The position numbers were made by a program, and so were the translations under genes. The notes under the pieces are model-generated. The model saw only the letters and a program-made list of their open reading frames with translations. It was not told where the DNA came from and ran no database searches. From contig NZ_ABJL02000008.1 of NCBI RefSeq assembly GCF_000172175.1, positions 2,976,001 to 3,040,000 of the forward strand: a stretch of 64,000 nt of DNA, written 5' to 3'. This document shows positions 53,401 through 61,816 of the stretch, piece after piece (positions within the stretch are counted from its first letter, which is position 1; each line of letters opens with the position of its first letter). The DNA comes from Bacteroides intestinalis DSM 17393 (GTDB taxonomy: Bacteria > Bacteroidota > Bacteroidia > Bacteroidales > Bacteroidaceae).

Positions 53401-53530
53401 TAATCAGCGTATTGCCATGGGTACGGCCGTAGTGGGAGGTATGTTGGTATCCACATTCCTGACCATGTACATCGTACCTGCCATATATAGCTATATATCC
53501 ACTAACCGCAGTAAGTTAAAGAAATCATGA
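50498..53530 (+). CDS. RND multidrug efflux pump, HAE1-like (second system)
   Basis: A 1010-aa inner-membrane pump that begins MNISELSIRRPVLSTVLTLI. The proton-relay Asp pair is in GLVVDDAIVMTENIY (about 398) and the Lys in GLVAKNGILIVEFANQ (about 912). It is shorter than AcrB by ~35 residues and lies on the branch whose adaptor lacks a lipobox. Its stop overlaps the TolC start by four bases. Substrate unknown. Confidence 0.95.
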   Translation: MNISELSIRRPVLSTVLTLIILLFGIIGYSYLGVREYPSVDNPIISVSCSYPGANADVIENQITEPLEQNINGIPGIRSLSSVSQQGSSRITVEFELSVDLETAANDVRDKVSRAQRYLPRDCDPPTVSKADADAMPILMVALQSDKRSLLELSEIADLTVKEQLQTIADVSSVSIWGEKRYSMRLWLDPIKMSGYGITPIDVKNAVDKENVELPSGSIEGNTVELTIRTLGLMHTAEEFNNLILREDNNRIVRFSDIGRAELGPADIKSYMKMNGVPMVGIVVIPQPGANHIKIADAVYERMKQMKKDLPEDVQYSYGFDNTKFIRASIDEVKETVYVAFILVIIIIFLFLRDWRVTLVPCIVIPVSLIGAFFVMYLAGFSINVLSMLAVVLAVGLVVDDAIVMTENIYVRIERGMPPKEAGIEGAKEIFFAVISTTITLVAVFFPIVFMDGMTGRLFREFSIVVSGSVIISSFAALTFTPMLATKLLVKQEKKNWFYIKTEPFFEGMNRIYSRSLEIFLRKRWLAMPLVLGTLFIIVFLWNAIPAEMAPLEDRSQISINTRGAEGVTYEYIRDYTEDINQLVDSILPDAESVTARVSSGSGNVRITLKDMKDRDYTQMEVAEQISRAVQKKTKARSFVQQSSSFGGRRGGMPVQYVLQATNIEKLQEVLPKFMAKVYENPVFQMADVNLKFSKPEARININRDKASIMGVSTRNIAQTLQYGLSGQRMGYFYMNGKQYEILGEINRQQRNKPADLKGIYIRSDKGEMVQLDNLIELTSGIAPPQLYRYNRFVSATISAGLADGKTIGQGLDEMDKIAKETLDDTFRTALTGDSKEYRESSSSLMFAFVLAILLIYLILAAQFESFKDPLIIMLTVPLAIAGALVFMYFGDITMNIFSQIGIIMLIGLVAKNGILIVEFANQKQEAGEDKMEAIKDASLQRLRPILMTSASTILGLIPLAFASGEGCNQRIAMGTAVVGGMLVSTFLTMYIVPAIYSYISTNRSKLKKS

Positions 53531-54852
53531 AACGTACGATTTTATCCCTCATAACGATTTGTTGCACCTCGCTTGCTTTGCAGGCGCAGATGCCTCAATC
53601 TTATACACTGAAATCCTGTCTGGAATACGGACTTCAAAACAATTATTCGTTGCGCATTACCCGTAATGAAGAACAAGTCTCCAAGAACAATGCAACATTG
53701 GGTAACGCCGGCTACCTGCCAACACTTGACCTGTCAGCAAGTTATAAAGGAACTGTTGATAACACTGACAGTAAAGTGCGTGCCACCGGAGAACACCTCA
53801 AAGAGAATGGTGTATTCGACCAGACCATGAATGTAGGTCTCAATCTGAATTGGACTATCTTTGACGGTTTCAACATCACCGCCAACTACCAACGGTTGAA
53901 GGAACTGGAACGACAAGGTGAAACAAATACCCGTATTGCTGTAGAAGATTTGATAGCCAATATTGCAGCGGAATATTACAACTACCTGCAACATAAAATC
54001 CGCCTGAATAATTTCCGTTACGCCGTATCTCTATCCAAAGAACGTTTACGTATCGTAGAGGAGCGTTATCACATTGGTAACTTCTCCCGTCTGGATTACC
54101 AACAGGCAAAAGTGGACTTCAATGCCGACAGTGCTCAGTATATGAAGCAGCAAGAGTTATTGCATACCTCCCGTATCCAACTGAACGAACTGATGGCAAA
54201 TGAAGATGTGGACCAACCGATTGTTGTCCAGGATAGCCTTATCAACGTAGACGGCAGTCTGAACTTTGAAGAGCTTTGGAATGCTACCCTGCAAGCGAAT
54301 GCCTCCCTGCTGAGAGCCCATCAAAACAATACACTTGCACAACTGGATTACAAGAAGGTTTGCTCCCGCGACTACCCTTATCTGAAGCTGAACGGGGGCT
54401 ATGGCTATACTTTCAATAAATATGATGTTGCTACCAATATCCAGCGTGGTAATCTCGGAGCAAACTTTGGTCTGACTATCGGCTTCAACCTGTTCGATGG
54501 GAACCGCCGTCGGGAACGTAACAATGCGCGTATTGCCATTCAGAATGCCCGTCTGGAACGGGAGCAACTGGAACAGGCATTGCGTGCCGACCTGAGTAAT
54601 TTGTGGCAAGCCTACCAGAATAACCTGCAAATGCTAAACCTGGAACGTCAGAATCTTGTAGCCGCAAAGGAGAATCATGAGATCGCCATGGAGCGCTATA
54701 TGTTGGGAAACCTTTCCGGTATCGAAATGCGTGAAGCACAAAAGAGCCTTCTGGATGCGGAGGAAAGAATCCTTTCTGCGGAATATAATACGAAAGTTTG
54801 TGAGATTTCCTTGTTGCAAATCAGTGGAAAGGTAACAAAATACCTGGAATAG
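53527..54852 (+). CDS. TolC-family outer membrane protein (second RND system)
   Basis: A 441-aa protein with a signal peptide (LITICCTSLALQAQ), then the repeat start YTLKSCLEYGLQNNYSLRI and two outer-membrane-factor repeats. The second begins ASLLRAHQNNTLAQLDYKKV and ends with GNLSGIEMREAQKSLLDAEE. It completes the tripartite pump, and the ATGA overlap with the RND gene gives coupled translation. Confidence 0.92.
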   Translation: MKRTILSLITICCTSLALQAQMPQSYTLKSCLEYGLQNNYSLRITRNEEQVSKNNATLGNAGYLPTLDLSASYKGTVDNTDSKVRATGEHLKENGVFDQTMNVGLNLNWTIFDGFNITANYQRLKELERQGETNTRIAVEDLIANIAAEYYNYLQHKIRLNNFRYAVSLSKERLRIVEERYHIGNFSRLDYQQAKVDFNADSAQYMKQQELLHTSRIQLNELMANEDVDQPIVVQDSLINVDGSLNFEELWNATLQANASLLRAHQNNTLAQLDYKKVCSRDYPYLKLNGGYGYTFNKYDVATNIQRGNLGANFGLTIGFNLFDGNRRRERNNARIAIQNARLEREQLEQALRADLSNLWQAYQNNLQMLNLERQNLVAAKENHEIAMERYMLGNLSGIEMREAQKSLLDAEERILSAEYNTKVCEISLLQISGKVTKYLE

Positions 54853-54887
54853 AACAATTATTCCCCATCAGGCAAGTTTTTTTCCTC

Positions 54888-54895
54888 TATTTTTG
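54888..54895 (+). promoter_or_regulatory. -7 box (TATTTTTG) of the pectate lyase gene
   Basis: A TAnnTTTG match about 30 bp before the start. Confidence 0.6.
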
Positions 54896-54923
54896 CCGTC
54901 ATAGAACTATAAAAACAATGATC

Positions 54924-56018
54924 ATGAAAAAGATTTGCCTGTGTTGCCTGGCTCTAATCTGCCTGACAAACCTATTCGCACAAGAAACCGTAAACTACAA
55001 AGAAAAGATGCCGTACAAGATTTGGGTAAAGATGGCCCCCAAGCTCAACGACGAATTTTTTAAAACCGACGAAGCCATCCGCATTGGCGACAACGTCTTA
55101 CTTTACCAGCAAACTACCGGAGGTTGGCCCAAAAACATTTATATGCCTGCCGAACTGACTCAACAGGAGTTAGAAGATGTACTTGCCTCTAAAGACGAAG
55201 TAAACGAAAGTACAATAGACAATGGTGCTACCAGCACAGAGATACAATATCTCTCACGCTTGTACCTGGCCACCCATATTGAGAAATACAAAGACGGGGC
55301 ACTGGATGGTATTCGCTACATTCTCAAAGCACAATATCCCAATGGTGGTTGGCCTCAATTCTGGCCCCGTCCTAAAGGTTACTATACACATATCACCTAC
55401 AATGACAACGCAATGGTAAATGTCATGGAATTGCTGCGTGAAGTATATGAAAAGAAAGAGCCCTACACCTATGTTCCCGACAGTATCTGTGACCGTGCCC
55501 GTGCCGCTTTCGACAAAGGTATAGAATGTATTTTAAAAACTCAGGTAGTACTGAATGGAAAACCGACTGTATGGTGTGCACAGCATGATGAACACACCCT
55601 TGCCCCCGCCAAAGCACGTGCTTATGAACTTCCCTCACTGAGTGGTGCCGAATCGGACAACATCGTCATTCTGTTAATGTCTCTGCCTGATCCTTCAAAA
55701 GAGATTATCGAATGTATAGAGAACGCTATCGAATGGTTCAAAGCATCAAAGATTGAGGGAATGAAGAAAGAGTTCTTCACGAATGATGAAGGCAAAAAAG
55801 ACTTCCGTATGGTTCCATGCACAGATTGTCCTCCCCTGTGGGCACGCTTCTATACTTTAGAAGACAACCGTCCGTTCGTTAGCGATCGTGATGGGGTGAA
55901 GAAGTTCGACATTTCCGAAATCGGATATGAGCGCCGTAACGGATACAGTTGGTATAATAGTGACGGGCTGAAAGTATTCAAGAAATACGAGCAGTGGAAA
56001 AAGAAACACAATAAATGA
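54924..56018 (+). CDS. Pectate lyase, PL10 family
   Basis: A 364-aa secreted protein with a signal peptide (KKICLCCLALICLTNLFAQ). PL10 motifs include QTTGGWPKNIYMP, TIDNGATSTEIQYLSRLY, AQYPNGGWPQFWPR, ITYNDNAMVNVMELL and WCAQHDEHTLAPAKARAYEL. They form the alpha/alpha toroid with the catalytic Arg/Asp region of this family. It cleaves polygalacturonate by beta-elimination. No SusC/SusD or other pectinolytic genes are adjacent. Start is ATG 54924; an ATG six bases earlier is equally possible. Confidence 0.9.
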   Translation: MKKICLCCLALICLTNLFAQETVNYKEKMPYKIWVKMAPKLNDEFFKTDEAIRIGDNVLLYQQTTGGWPKNIYMPAELTQQELEDVLASKDEVNESTIDNGATSTEIQYLSRLYLATHIEKYKDGALDGIRYILKAQYPNGGWPQFWPRPKGYYTHITYNDNAMVNVMELLREVYEKKEPYTYVPDSICDRARAAFDKGIECILKTQVVLNGKPTVWCAQHDEHTLAPAKARAYELPSLSGAESDNIVILLMSLPDPSKEIIECIENAIEWFKASKIEGMKKEFFTNDEGKKDFRMVPCTDCPPLWARFYTLEDNRPFVSDRDGVKKFDISEIGYERRNGYSWYNSDGLKVFKKYEQWKKKHNK

Positions 56019-56097
56019 TAGTTTCGGACAGGTGCTCGCATCTTCTTTTTCTCACTTAATAGAGAATAGATACTCACCAAGATGAGAATAAACAGAG

Positions 56098-56141
56098 AAA
56101 GCTGCCCCAAGGAGTTAATAAACTTCTTCGGGACAGCTTTT
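56098..56141. terminator. Bidirectional terminator between pelA-like gene and fumarase
   Basis: AAAGCTGCCCC (56098-) pairs with GGGACAGCTTT (56130-56140) with one mismatch, and an inner AAG/CTT continues the stem. A/T runs flank both sides of convergent genes. Confidence 0.8.
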
Positions 56142-56165
56142 ACTTAATCTATAGAAAGAGAATGC

Positions 56166-57806
56166 TTACTTACTACAATTCCATGGTTTCAGTTGCTTAA
56201 AGAAATCATTGCCTTTATCATCTACCAGGATAAATGCCGGGAAGTCTTCTACTTCAATCTTCCAGATAGCTTCCATACCGAGTTCGGGATATTCCACACA
56301 TTCGATACTCTTGATATTGTTCTGTGCCAGGATAGCAGCAGGACCACCGATAGAGCCGAGATAGAAACCACCGTATTTCTTGCAAGCATCCGTCACCTGC
56401 TGGCTACGGTTACCCTTAGCAAGCATAACCATACTACCACCATGACTCTGGAACAACTCTACATATGAGTCCATACGTCCCGCAGTAGTAGGACCCATAG
56501 AGCCACAAGACATTCCGGCGGGAGTTTTAGCAGGACCGGCATAATAAATAGGATGATCCTTGATGTATTGTGGCAGGTCTTCACCACGATCCAGACGTTC
56601 TTTCAGCTTAGCATGAGCAATATCACGTCCCACGATAATCGTACCGTTCAGTGACAAGCGGGTGGCTACCGGATATTTAGTCAGTTCTTTCAGAATATCT
56701 GCCATCGGTTGGTTCAGGTTTATCTTAACGACGGCACCTTCGCCTGCATGACGCATTTCTTCCGGAATGAGTTCACCCGGATTGCTGTCCAGCTTTTCAA
56801 TCCAGATACCATCCTTATTGATCTTACACTTGATGTTACGGTCGGCAGAGCAGGAAACGCCCAATCCTACCGGACAAGAAGCACCATGACGAGGTAAACG
56901 AATGATACGTACATCGTGAGCCAGATATTTACCGCCAAACTGTGCACCGAGACCAATCTTGTGAGCTTCCTTCAGTACTTCTTTTTCAAGTTCCACATCG
57001 CGGAAAGCACGACCGTATTCATTACCGGTAGTTGGTAATTCATCGTAGTAATGAGTAGATGCCAACTTCACAGTCAACAGGTTCTTCTCTGCAGAAGTAC
57101 CACCGATGACGAAAGCAATATGATAAGGAGGACAAGCAGCTGTACCCAGGGTTTTCATCTTCTCAACAAGGAAAGGAACCAATGTACCGGGATTCAGGAT
57201 TGCCTTTGTTTCCTGATAGAGATAAGTCTTATTTGCCGACCCCCCCCCTTTAGTCACACAAAGGAATTTATATTCCATACCTTCGGTAGCTTCGATATCA
57301 ATCTGTGCAGGCAGGTTACATTTTGTATTCACCTCGTCGTACATATTCAACGGAGCATTCTGAGAGTAGCGCAGGTTTTCTTCAGTATATGTTTTGTAGA
57401 CGCCCAATGAAAGTGCTTCTTCATCGCAATATCCGGTCCATACCTGTTGTCCCTTTTCACCATGAACGATAGCCGTACCGGTATCCTGGCAGAAAGGAAG
57501 CACGCCTTTAGAGGCTACTTCTGCATTACGCAGGAAAGTTAGTGCTACATATTTATCATTATCACTTGCTTCCGGATCGCGCAGAATCTTAGCAACTTGC
57601 TCATTGTGCGAACGGCGCAACATGAATGACACATCGCGGAAAGCCGTATTAGCCATTGCTGTGAGACCTTCTTTTTCAATCTTCAGCATAGGTTTCCCTT
57701 CAAACTCGCTTACGGATACATAATCTTTTGTAAGCAGATAATACTCTGTCTTATCTTCTCCATGCTCAAACATAGGTTGATAATGGAACGGAGGTGTTGT
57801 TGCCAT
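56166..57806 (-). CDS. Class I (iron-sulfur) fumarate hydratase
   Basis: A 546-aa TCA-cycle enzyme interconverting fumarate and malate. Cluster cysteines appear in LPFCQDTGTAIV, ASCPVGLGVSCSADRNIKC; TKGGGSANKTYLY and the C-terminal beta domain with PAGMSCGSMGPTTAGRMDSY are also family-typical. Alpha and beta domains are fused, as in E. coli FumA. Codons for the Gly triplet form a run of nine G on the coding strand (57240-57248). A promoter with -7 box TACCTTTG lies at 57841-57848 (minus). Confidence 0.95.
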   Translation of the reverse strand: MATTPPFHYQPMFEHGEDKTEYYLLTKDYVSVSEFEGKPMLKIEKEGLTAMANTAFRDVSFMLRRSHNEQVAKILRDPEASDNDKYVALTFLRNAEVASKGVLPFCQDTGTAIVHGEKGQQVWTGYCDEEALSLGVYKTYTEENLRYSQNAPLNMYDEVNTKCNLPAQIDIEATEGMEYKFLCVTKGGGSANKTYLYQETKAILNPGTLVPFLVEKMKTLGTAACPPYHIAFVIGGTSAEKNLLTVKLASTHYYDELPTTGNEYGRAFRDVELEKEVLKEAHKIGLGAQFGGKYLAHDVRIIRLPRHGASCPVGLGVSCSADRNIKCKINKDGIWIEKLDSNPGELIPEEMRHAGEGAVVKINLNQPMADILKELTKYPVATRLSLNGTIIVGRDIAHAKLKERLDRGEDLPQYIKDHPIYYAGPAKTPAGMSCGSMGPTTAGRMDSYVELFQSHGGSMVMLAKGNRSQQVTDACKKYGGFYLGSIGGPAAILAQNNIKSIECVEYPELGMEAIWKIEVEDFPAFILVDDKGNDFFKQLKPWNCSK

Positions 57807-57840
57807 AATTACTCGTAAATTAAATTAATGAATCGTAGCA

Positions 57841-57848
57841 CAAAGGTA
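57841..57848 (-). promoter_or_regulatory. -7 box (TACCTTTG) of the fumarase gene
   Basis: A TAnnTTTG match on the minus strand, 35 bp before the start and just past the end of the DUF4954 gene. Confidence 0.65.
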
Positions 57849-57871
57849 AGAACTATTATTGAAATATTTCT

Positions 57872-59872
57872 TTAATTAGCGTAAAATGATGCTATCCGCT
57901 GCATACGACTTATCAGTTCGTCACCCAATGCTGTCTTATCTTCAATATGTTTCAGCACAGCAGTGACAAAAGGATTACTTTCGAAATCTCCACGCACCTG
58001 TTCAAAGTCCATTTCTTTCTCTGCACGCGAACCATCGGCACCAAAGCCCGTCATGGAGGCCAGTGAGAATTCTTTCTTAGCGTCATCGTACACCATACAG
58101 TCCAGCCCAACTACAGCTTCTTTCCACTTTTCTACAATACGGATGATATCTGCCGTCGTAATATTCTCAGGCTTGATACCATAAAACTCTTCTAACTTCT
58201 CATAAGCCCAGGTCCATTCGTAAGTATAGTAGTTCTGATGCATCTTCTCGAATTCCGCATTAATAGACTTCAGACGATCCACTTTACCACACTCTATATC
58301 ATTGATTAAAGCATCTATCTCGCTCTTCGGAGCTATCAATCCGGAAATATCCACCCACTCACCACTACCTATCACCGTATCAGGTTTCAGACGGGCACGT
58401 ATTTCTTCGTTACTCTTAAAATCAATACCTTCCAGACGCTTGATTACAGAGTTCCCAAGGAATTTATGAATAGCTATCTCATAGAACTTTATCCCCTTCA
58501 CTAACGCTGAATTACGGATTTTAGCACTATGGAAAGAATAAATATCAGAAAGTTCTCCGGAAGCATGGCGCAGATTCTGCAAAGTCTCTCGCCCCTTAAA
58601 CATCTTTTGTACAGTATAAGGACTGAGCAAGTTGTAATTGATGAAATCCAACTTATTGGTATCAGTACGTCCGTCACGCTTCGGCCATTTCTGCGCATCA
58701 CGGATGGTTCCGACACTCCTCAAGTTAACGCCCGGCACAAGATAAGTGGTATTATTCTGTTCTATCAGATAGGAAAAAGGCAGATTGGATGTATCGGAAT
58801 GATTGACGTGACGCCCCATCACCAACGAAAAGGCTCCCACACGGGCAGGCCATAGAATATAAGAGTCGGAAGTAGTCTTAGCACCGCGTTCCAAAGTACC
58901 TTGGTGAATAGGACCTAACTTATACATATGGTTACTTTGGTTAGATCCGGAACCGGCATTCATAAATGAGAACATACCGGCAATCAATAAGGTGGATTTA
59001 TGATGCGTCACCGTGAAAGGTCCGGCAAAAATAGCACATGCTTCACCATTTTCTCCTTGACAATTGCTAAAAAAGAGTGAATCGGATGCTGAATAGTTAT
59101 GCCCCAGACGACAAGCCTGCCCTATGAAACAGCGGCTTAACATCGCCCCATCATCTATATGCGAACCGGACGAGATGATAAAATCATCACAGATCACCCC
59201 ATGACCAAGATGTACCGGTGCCTCTTCATTACTATTGATGCTTCCATTATAAAGACGACACGTCCCACAAATGTGGCAATAATCTCCAATACGTACGTTC
59301 TTGATAGATCCAGTATTGAGTATCATGACATGGTTGCCAATGCTACCTATTGCAGAAGCATGCTTATTGGAATAAAAATCAGTGATAGCCTTCATCCGGC
59401 AAATCAGCTCCGGACGGTGACGGTAAAGTGCCAGGATATAGGCTTGATGCGCAGAAAGTTTATCATTGATTAGTACCTCACGCCCACCTGTTTCATTCAA
59501 CACGGATACCTCTACCCCATTACCAAATTTACTCAAACCATCTACCAGGATAATATCCACATTCTCAATAAATGTATCATGCCCGATTTCATAATTAGCA
59601 ATGTAATTCTGGATATTCTCTATGCAACAGTTATCTCCTACAGAAACATTGTGTAGCGTCACATGGCGCAGACCGGAGTGTTTCTTGATTCCTCCCGGTA
59701 GTGTGAATTCTGATTGAAACACACCTAAACGTACATTTCCCGAAAACCGGGTATGATGCACAAATTCGGTAACAAAGTCTTCCGCTACCGTTACTTTCCC
59801 CCAATCATCTGCCAGACACGACTGGCTTTTCAACCGAAGTATCTCGTCTTCGGTTAAATGTCTGTAATCCAT
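57872..59872 (-). CDS. DUF4954 family protein (left-handed beta-helix)
   Basis: A 666-aa cytoplasmic protein. The N-terminal half contains hexapeptide-like turns (VRLGVFQSEF, VSVGDNCCIENI, VRIGDYCHICG, GHGVICDDFIIS), indicating a left-handed beta-helix as in sugar-nucleotide acyl- or nucleotidyltransferases. The C-terminal third is helical (EFEKMHQNYYTYEWTWAYEK). I recognise it as DUF4954, a Bacteroidetes/spirochaete family with no reported activity. It is followed by fumarase, which has its own promoter, and preceded by hflX across an inverted repeat. Confidence 0.82.
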   Translation of the reverse strand: MDYRHLTEDEILRLKSQSCLADDWGKVTVAEDFVTEFVHHTRFSGNVRLGVFQSEFTLPGGIKKHSGLRHVTLHNVSVGDNCCIENIQNYIANYEIGHDTFIENVDIILVDGLSKFGNGVEVSVLNETGGREVLINDKLSAHQAYILALYRHRPELICRMKAITDFYSNKHASAIGSIGNHVMILNTGSIKNVRIGDYCHICGTCRLYNGSINSNEEAPVHLGHGVICDDFIISSGSHIDDGAMLSRCFIGQACRLGHNYSASDSLFFSNCQGENGEACAIFAGPFTVTHHKSTLLIAGMFSFMNAGSGSNQSNHMYKLGPIHQGTLERGAKTTSDSYILWPARVGAFSLVMGRHVNHSDTSNLPFSYLIEQNNTTYLVPGVNLRSVGTIRDAQKWPKRDGRTDTNKLDFINYNLLSPYTVQKMFKGRETLQNLRHASGELSDIYSFHSAKIRNSALVKGIKFYEIAIHKFLGNSVIKRLEGIDFKSNEEIRARLKPDTVIGSGEWVDISGLIAPKSEIDALINDIECGKVDRLKSINAEFEKMHQNYYTYEWTWAYEKLEEFYGIKPENITTADIIRIVEKWKEAVVGLDCMVYDDAKKEFSLASMTGFGADGSRAEKEMDFEQVRGDFESNPFVTAVLKHIEDKTALGDELISRMQRIASFYAN

Positions 59873-59887
59873 AATAAGTAAATTAAG

Positions 59888-59971
59888 AATGAAGAATTAA
59901 GAATGAAGAATTACTATGCAGCACAAGAGCACGCAGCCCAATTCTTCATTCTTCATTCTTAATTCTTCATT
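59888..59971. repeat. Long low-complexity inverted repeat between hflX and the DUF4954 gene
   Basis: The left arm (59888-59911, AATGAAGAATTAAGAATGAA followed by GAAT) and the right arm (59948-59971) are perfectly complementary over 24 bp. The loop includes a second partial inverted repeat, GCAGCAC...GCACGCAGC. Transcribed after hflX it gives a very stable AU-rich hairpin, similar in style to the one before rsgA. Confidence 0.75.
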
Positions 59972-59973
59972 GA

Positions 59974-61233
59974 TTAGACCTCTTCTTCTTCGTAGGTCTG
60001 ATAAAGAAAATCGTTATAAGGGTACTTCTGTACATGCAATTCTTTTACACGCGCATAAACTACACTCTTCAGTTCCTCTAAATTGATCTTCTCGCGGGCA
60101 GAGATAAAGAGGCAATTATCCTCCATCTTTGCCATCCAAGTCTTCATCAGTTCCTCGAGTGTCAAGTTTTCCTTTGTTCTGGGGGTAAGGTCGTCAGCCG
60201 CTTTCTCCACATAGGTGTAAGCGTCTATTTTATTAAAAACAAGTATCATAGGCTTACCGGATGCACCGATATCTGCCAGAGTTTTATTGACTACTTCTAT
60301 TTGTTCTTCAAAGTCAGGATGTGAAATATCCACAATGTGCAACAGCAAATCCGCCTCGCGCACTTCGTCCAGAGTTGATTTAAAAGAATCGACCAAGTCT
60401 GTCGGCAACTTACGGATGAAACCAACCGTATCTGAAAGCAAGAACGGCAGATTATCAATAATCACCTTGCGCACTGTAGTATCCAATGTCGCAAACAGCT
60501 TGTTTTCTGCAAAGACTTCACTCTTCGCCAGCAGATTCATCAATGTAGATTTACCCACATTGGTATATCCCACTAGTGCCGCACGGATCATGCGCCCGCG
60601 GTTCTTCCGCTGAGTTGCCTTTTGTTTATCAATCTCTGCCAAACGCTCTTTCAGCAATGACATACGGTTCAAGATGATACGACGGTCCATTTCCAACTGC
60701 GTTTCACCCGGACCACGAAGTCCCACGGAACCTTTACCGCCACCGGCGCCGGAACCACCACCTTGGCGTTCCAAGTGAGTCCACAAACGTTGCAAGCGGG
60801 GAAGCATGTATTTATACTGTGCCAGTTCCACCTGCGTCTTTGCATTGGCTGTCTGTGCGCGCATAGCAAATATGTCGAGAATAAGCGAAGTACGATCTAA
60901 TATCTTGATCTTCAACTCCGCTTCAATATTACGTATTTGTTTCGCGGAGAGTTCGTCATCGAAAATCACCATACCGATTTCCCGTTCGGCTTCCTCTTCG
61001 CTCCGGATATATTCTTTTATTTCTTCCAGTTTACCCTTGCCGACGTAGGTCACAGAATGTGCCTGATCCAGCTTCTGAGTAAATCGTTTCACTACTTCCG
61101 CCCCGGCTGTCTCAGCCAAGAATTCCAGTTCATCGAGGTATTCGTTTGTCTTACGCTCATCCTGCATTTTCGTAATGAGACCAACTAATACCGCCGTTTC
61201 TGCCTGTACTTCGGAGATTACAAATTCTTTCAT
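59974..61233 (-). CDS. hflX: Ribosome-associated GTPase HflX
   Basis: A 419-aa GTPase with the HflX N-terminal domain (YVGKGKLEEIKEYI, DRTSLILDIFAMRAQT), the Gly-rich loop GGGSGAGGGKGSVGLRGPGE, and G-motifs GYTNVGKSTLMN (about 220), DTVGFIRKLP and FNKID. It rescues stalled or stressed ribosomes by splitting subunits. A -7 box TATATTTG lies at 61265-61272 (minus), between it and the upstream lipoprotein gene. Confidence 0.95.
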   Translation of the reverse strand: MKEFVISEVQAETAVLVGLITKMQDERKTNEYLDELEFLAETAGAEVVKRFTQKLDQAHSVTYVGKGKLEEIKEYIRSEEEAEREIGMVIFDDELSAKQIRNIEAELKIKILDRTSLILDIFAMRAQTANAKTQVELAQYKYMLPRLQRLWTHLERQGGGSGAGGGKGSVGLRGPGETQLEMDRRIILNRMSLLKERLAEIDKQKATQRKNRGRMIRAALVGYTNVGKSTLMNLLAKSEVFAENKLFATLDTTVRKVIIDNLPFLLSDTVGFIRKLPTDLVDSFKSTLDEVREADLLLHIVDISHPDFEEQIEVVNKTLADIGASGKPMILVFNKIDAYTYVEKAADDLTPRTKENLTLEELMKTWMAKMEDNCLFISAREKINLEELKSVVYARVKELHVQKYPYNDFLYQTYEEEEV

Positions 61234-61264
61234 TTACTATACCTATTTATTAAATATTGGGCGA

Positions 61265-61272
61265 CAAATATA
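61265..61272 (-). promoter_or_regulatory. -7 box (TATATTTG) of hflX
   Basis: A TAnnTTTG match on the minus strand, 32 bp before the hflX start and directly after the preceding stop. Confidence 0.6.
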
Positions 61273-61273
61273 A

Positions 61274-61816
61274 TTATTTTTGCAGAATTCCTTCTGCTAT
61301 TTTCTCATTTAATTCTGGAACAATGTCTTTATAATCAGCACGACGACCACATGCATGTATTTCCAATAAAGGATATTTATCAAGAATATGTGACATCAAA
61401 TCGTCCATGGAAGGTGCTGTGGGCAACTGGCTATACTCTTCATATGTATAGGTAAGAAAAGCCACATTAGGACCTATTCCTTTATTATCCAACAAGTAGC
61501 CTTTATTCAAAACAGTAGGCAGACGCAATCCATTACCCATTTTCAGATCCCCGGGTGCGGGATAGGATAAGATACGCGTACGAGCCTCATCCATTATCAC
61601 TGGTACCTGATGTGAATAATCAGCCTTTGTCTTATAGACATAGACTATTGGTGAAGTAGAGGCTGGACTCCCCCCTGTCAGTTGTGGAATAATCGCCACA
61701 GAATTCATTTCTATTTTTTGCATGTCCGATGTAACCGTTGTTTCTTTTTTCGCAGAGCGACAACCTACCAATAGTACAAGTAAGGTCGCTATTACAACAT
61801 TAATTTCCTTTTTCAT
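61274..61816 (-). CDS. Lipoprotein coupled to the C10 peptidase, function unknown
   Basis: A 180-aa protein with a lipoprotein signal ending LLVGC (Cys19). The body has VYVYKTKADYSHQVPVIMDE, ILSYPAPGDLKMGNGLRLPT and KGYLLDNKGIGPNVAFLTYT, a pattern I have seen in uncharacterised Bacteroides secreted proteins; no enzymatic motif is evident. Its ATG overlaps the stop of the C10 peptidase (ATGA), which argues for joint function, for example as an inhibitor or chaperone of the protease. C10 proteases of Bacteroides fragilis are known to be encoded beside inhibitors. The homology to those inhibitors is not demonstrated. Confidence 0.72.
   Translation of the reverse strand: MKKEINVVIATLLVLLVGCRSAKKETTVTSDMQKIEMNSVAIIPQLTGGSPASTSPIVYVYKTKADYSHQVPVIMDEARTRILSYPAPGDLKMGNGLRLPTVLNKGYLLDNKGIGPNVAFLTYTYEEYSQLPTAPSMDDLMSHILDKYPLLEIHACGRRADYKDIVPELNEKIAEGILQK

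Noticed and set aside
59873..59973. Possible CRISPR remnant from repeated GAAGAATT units
   Set aside because: There are only two arms in opposite orientation, forming one hairpin; no regular repeat-spacer structure is present.
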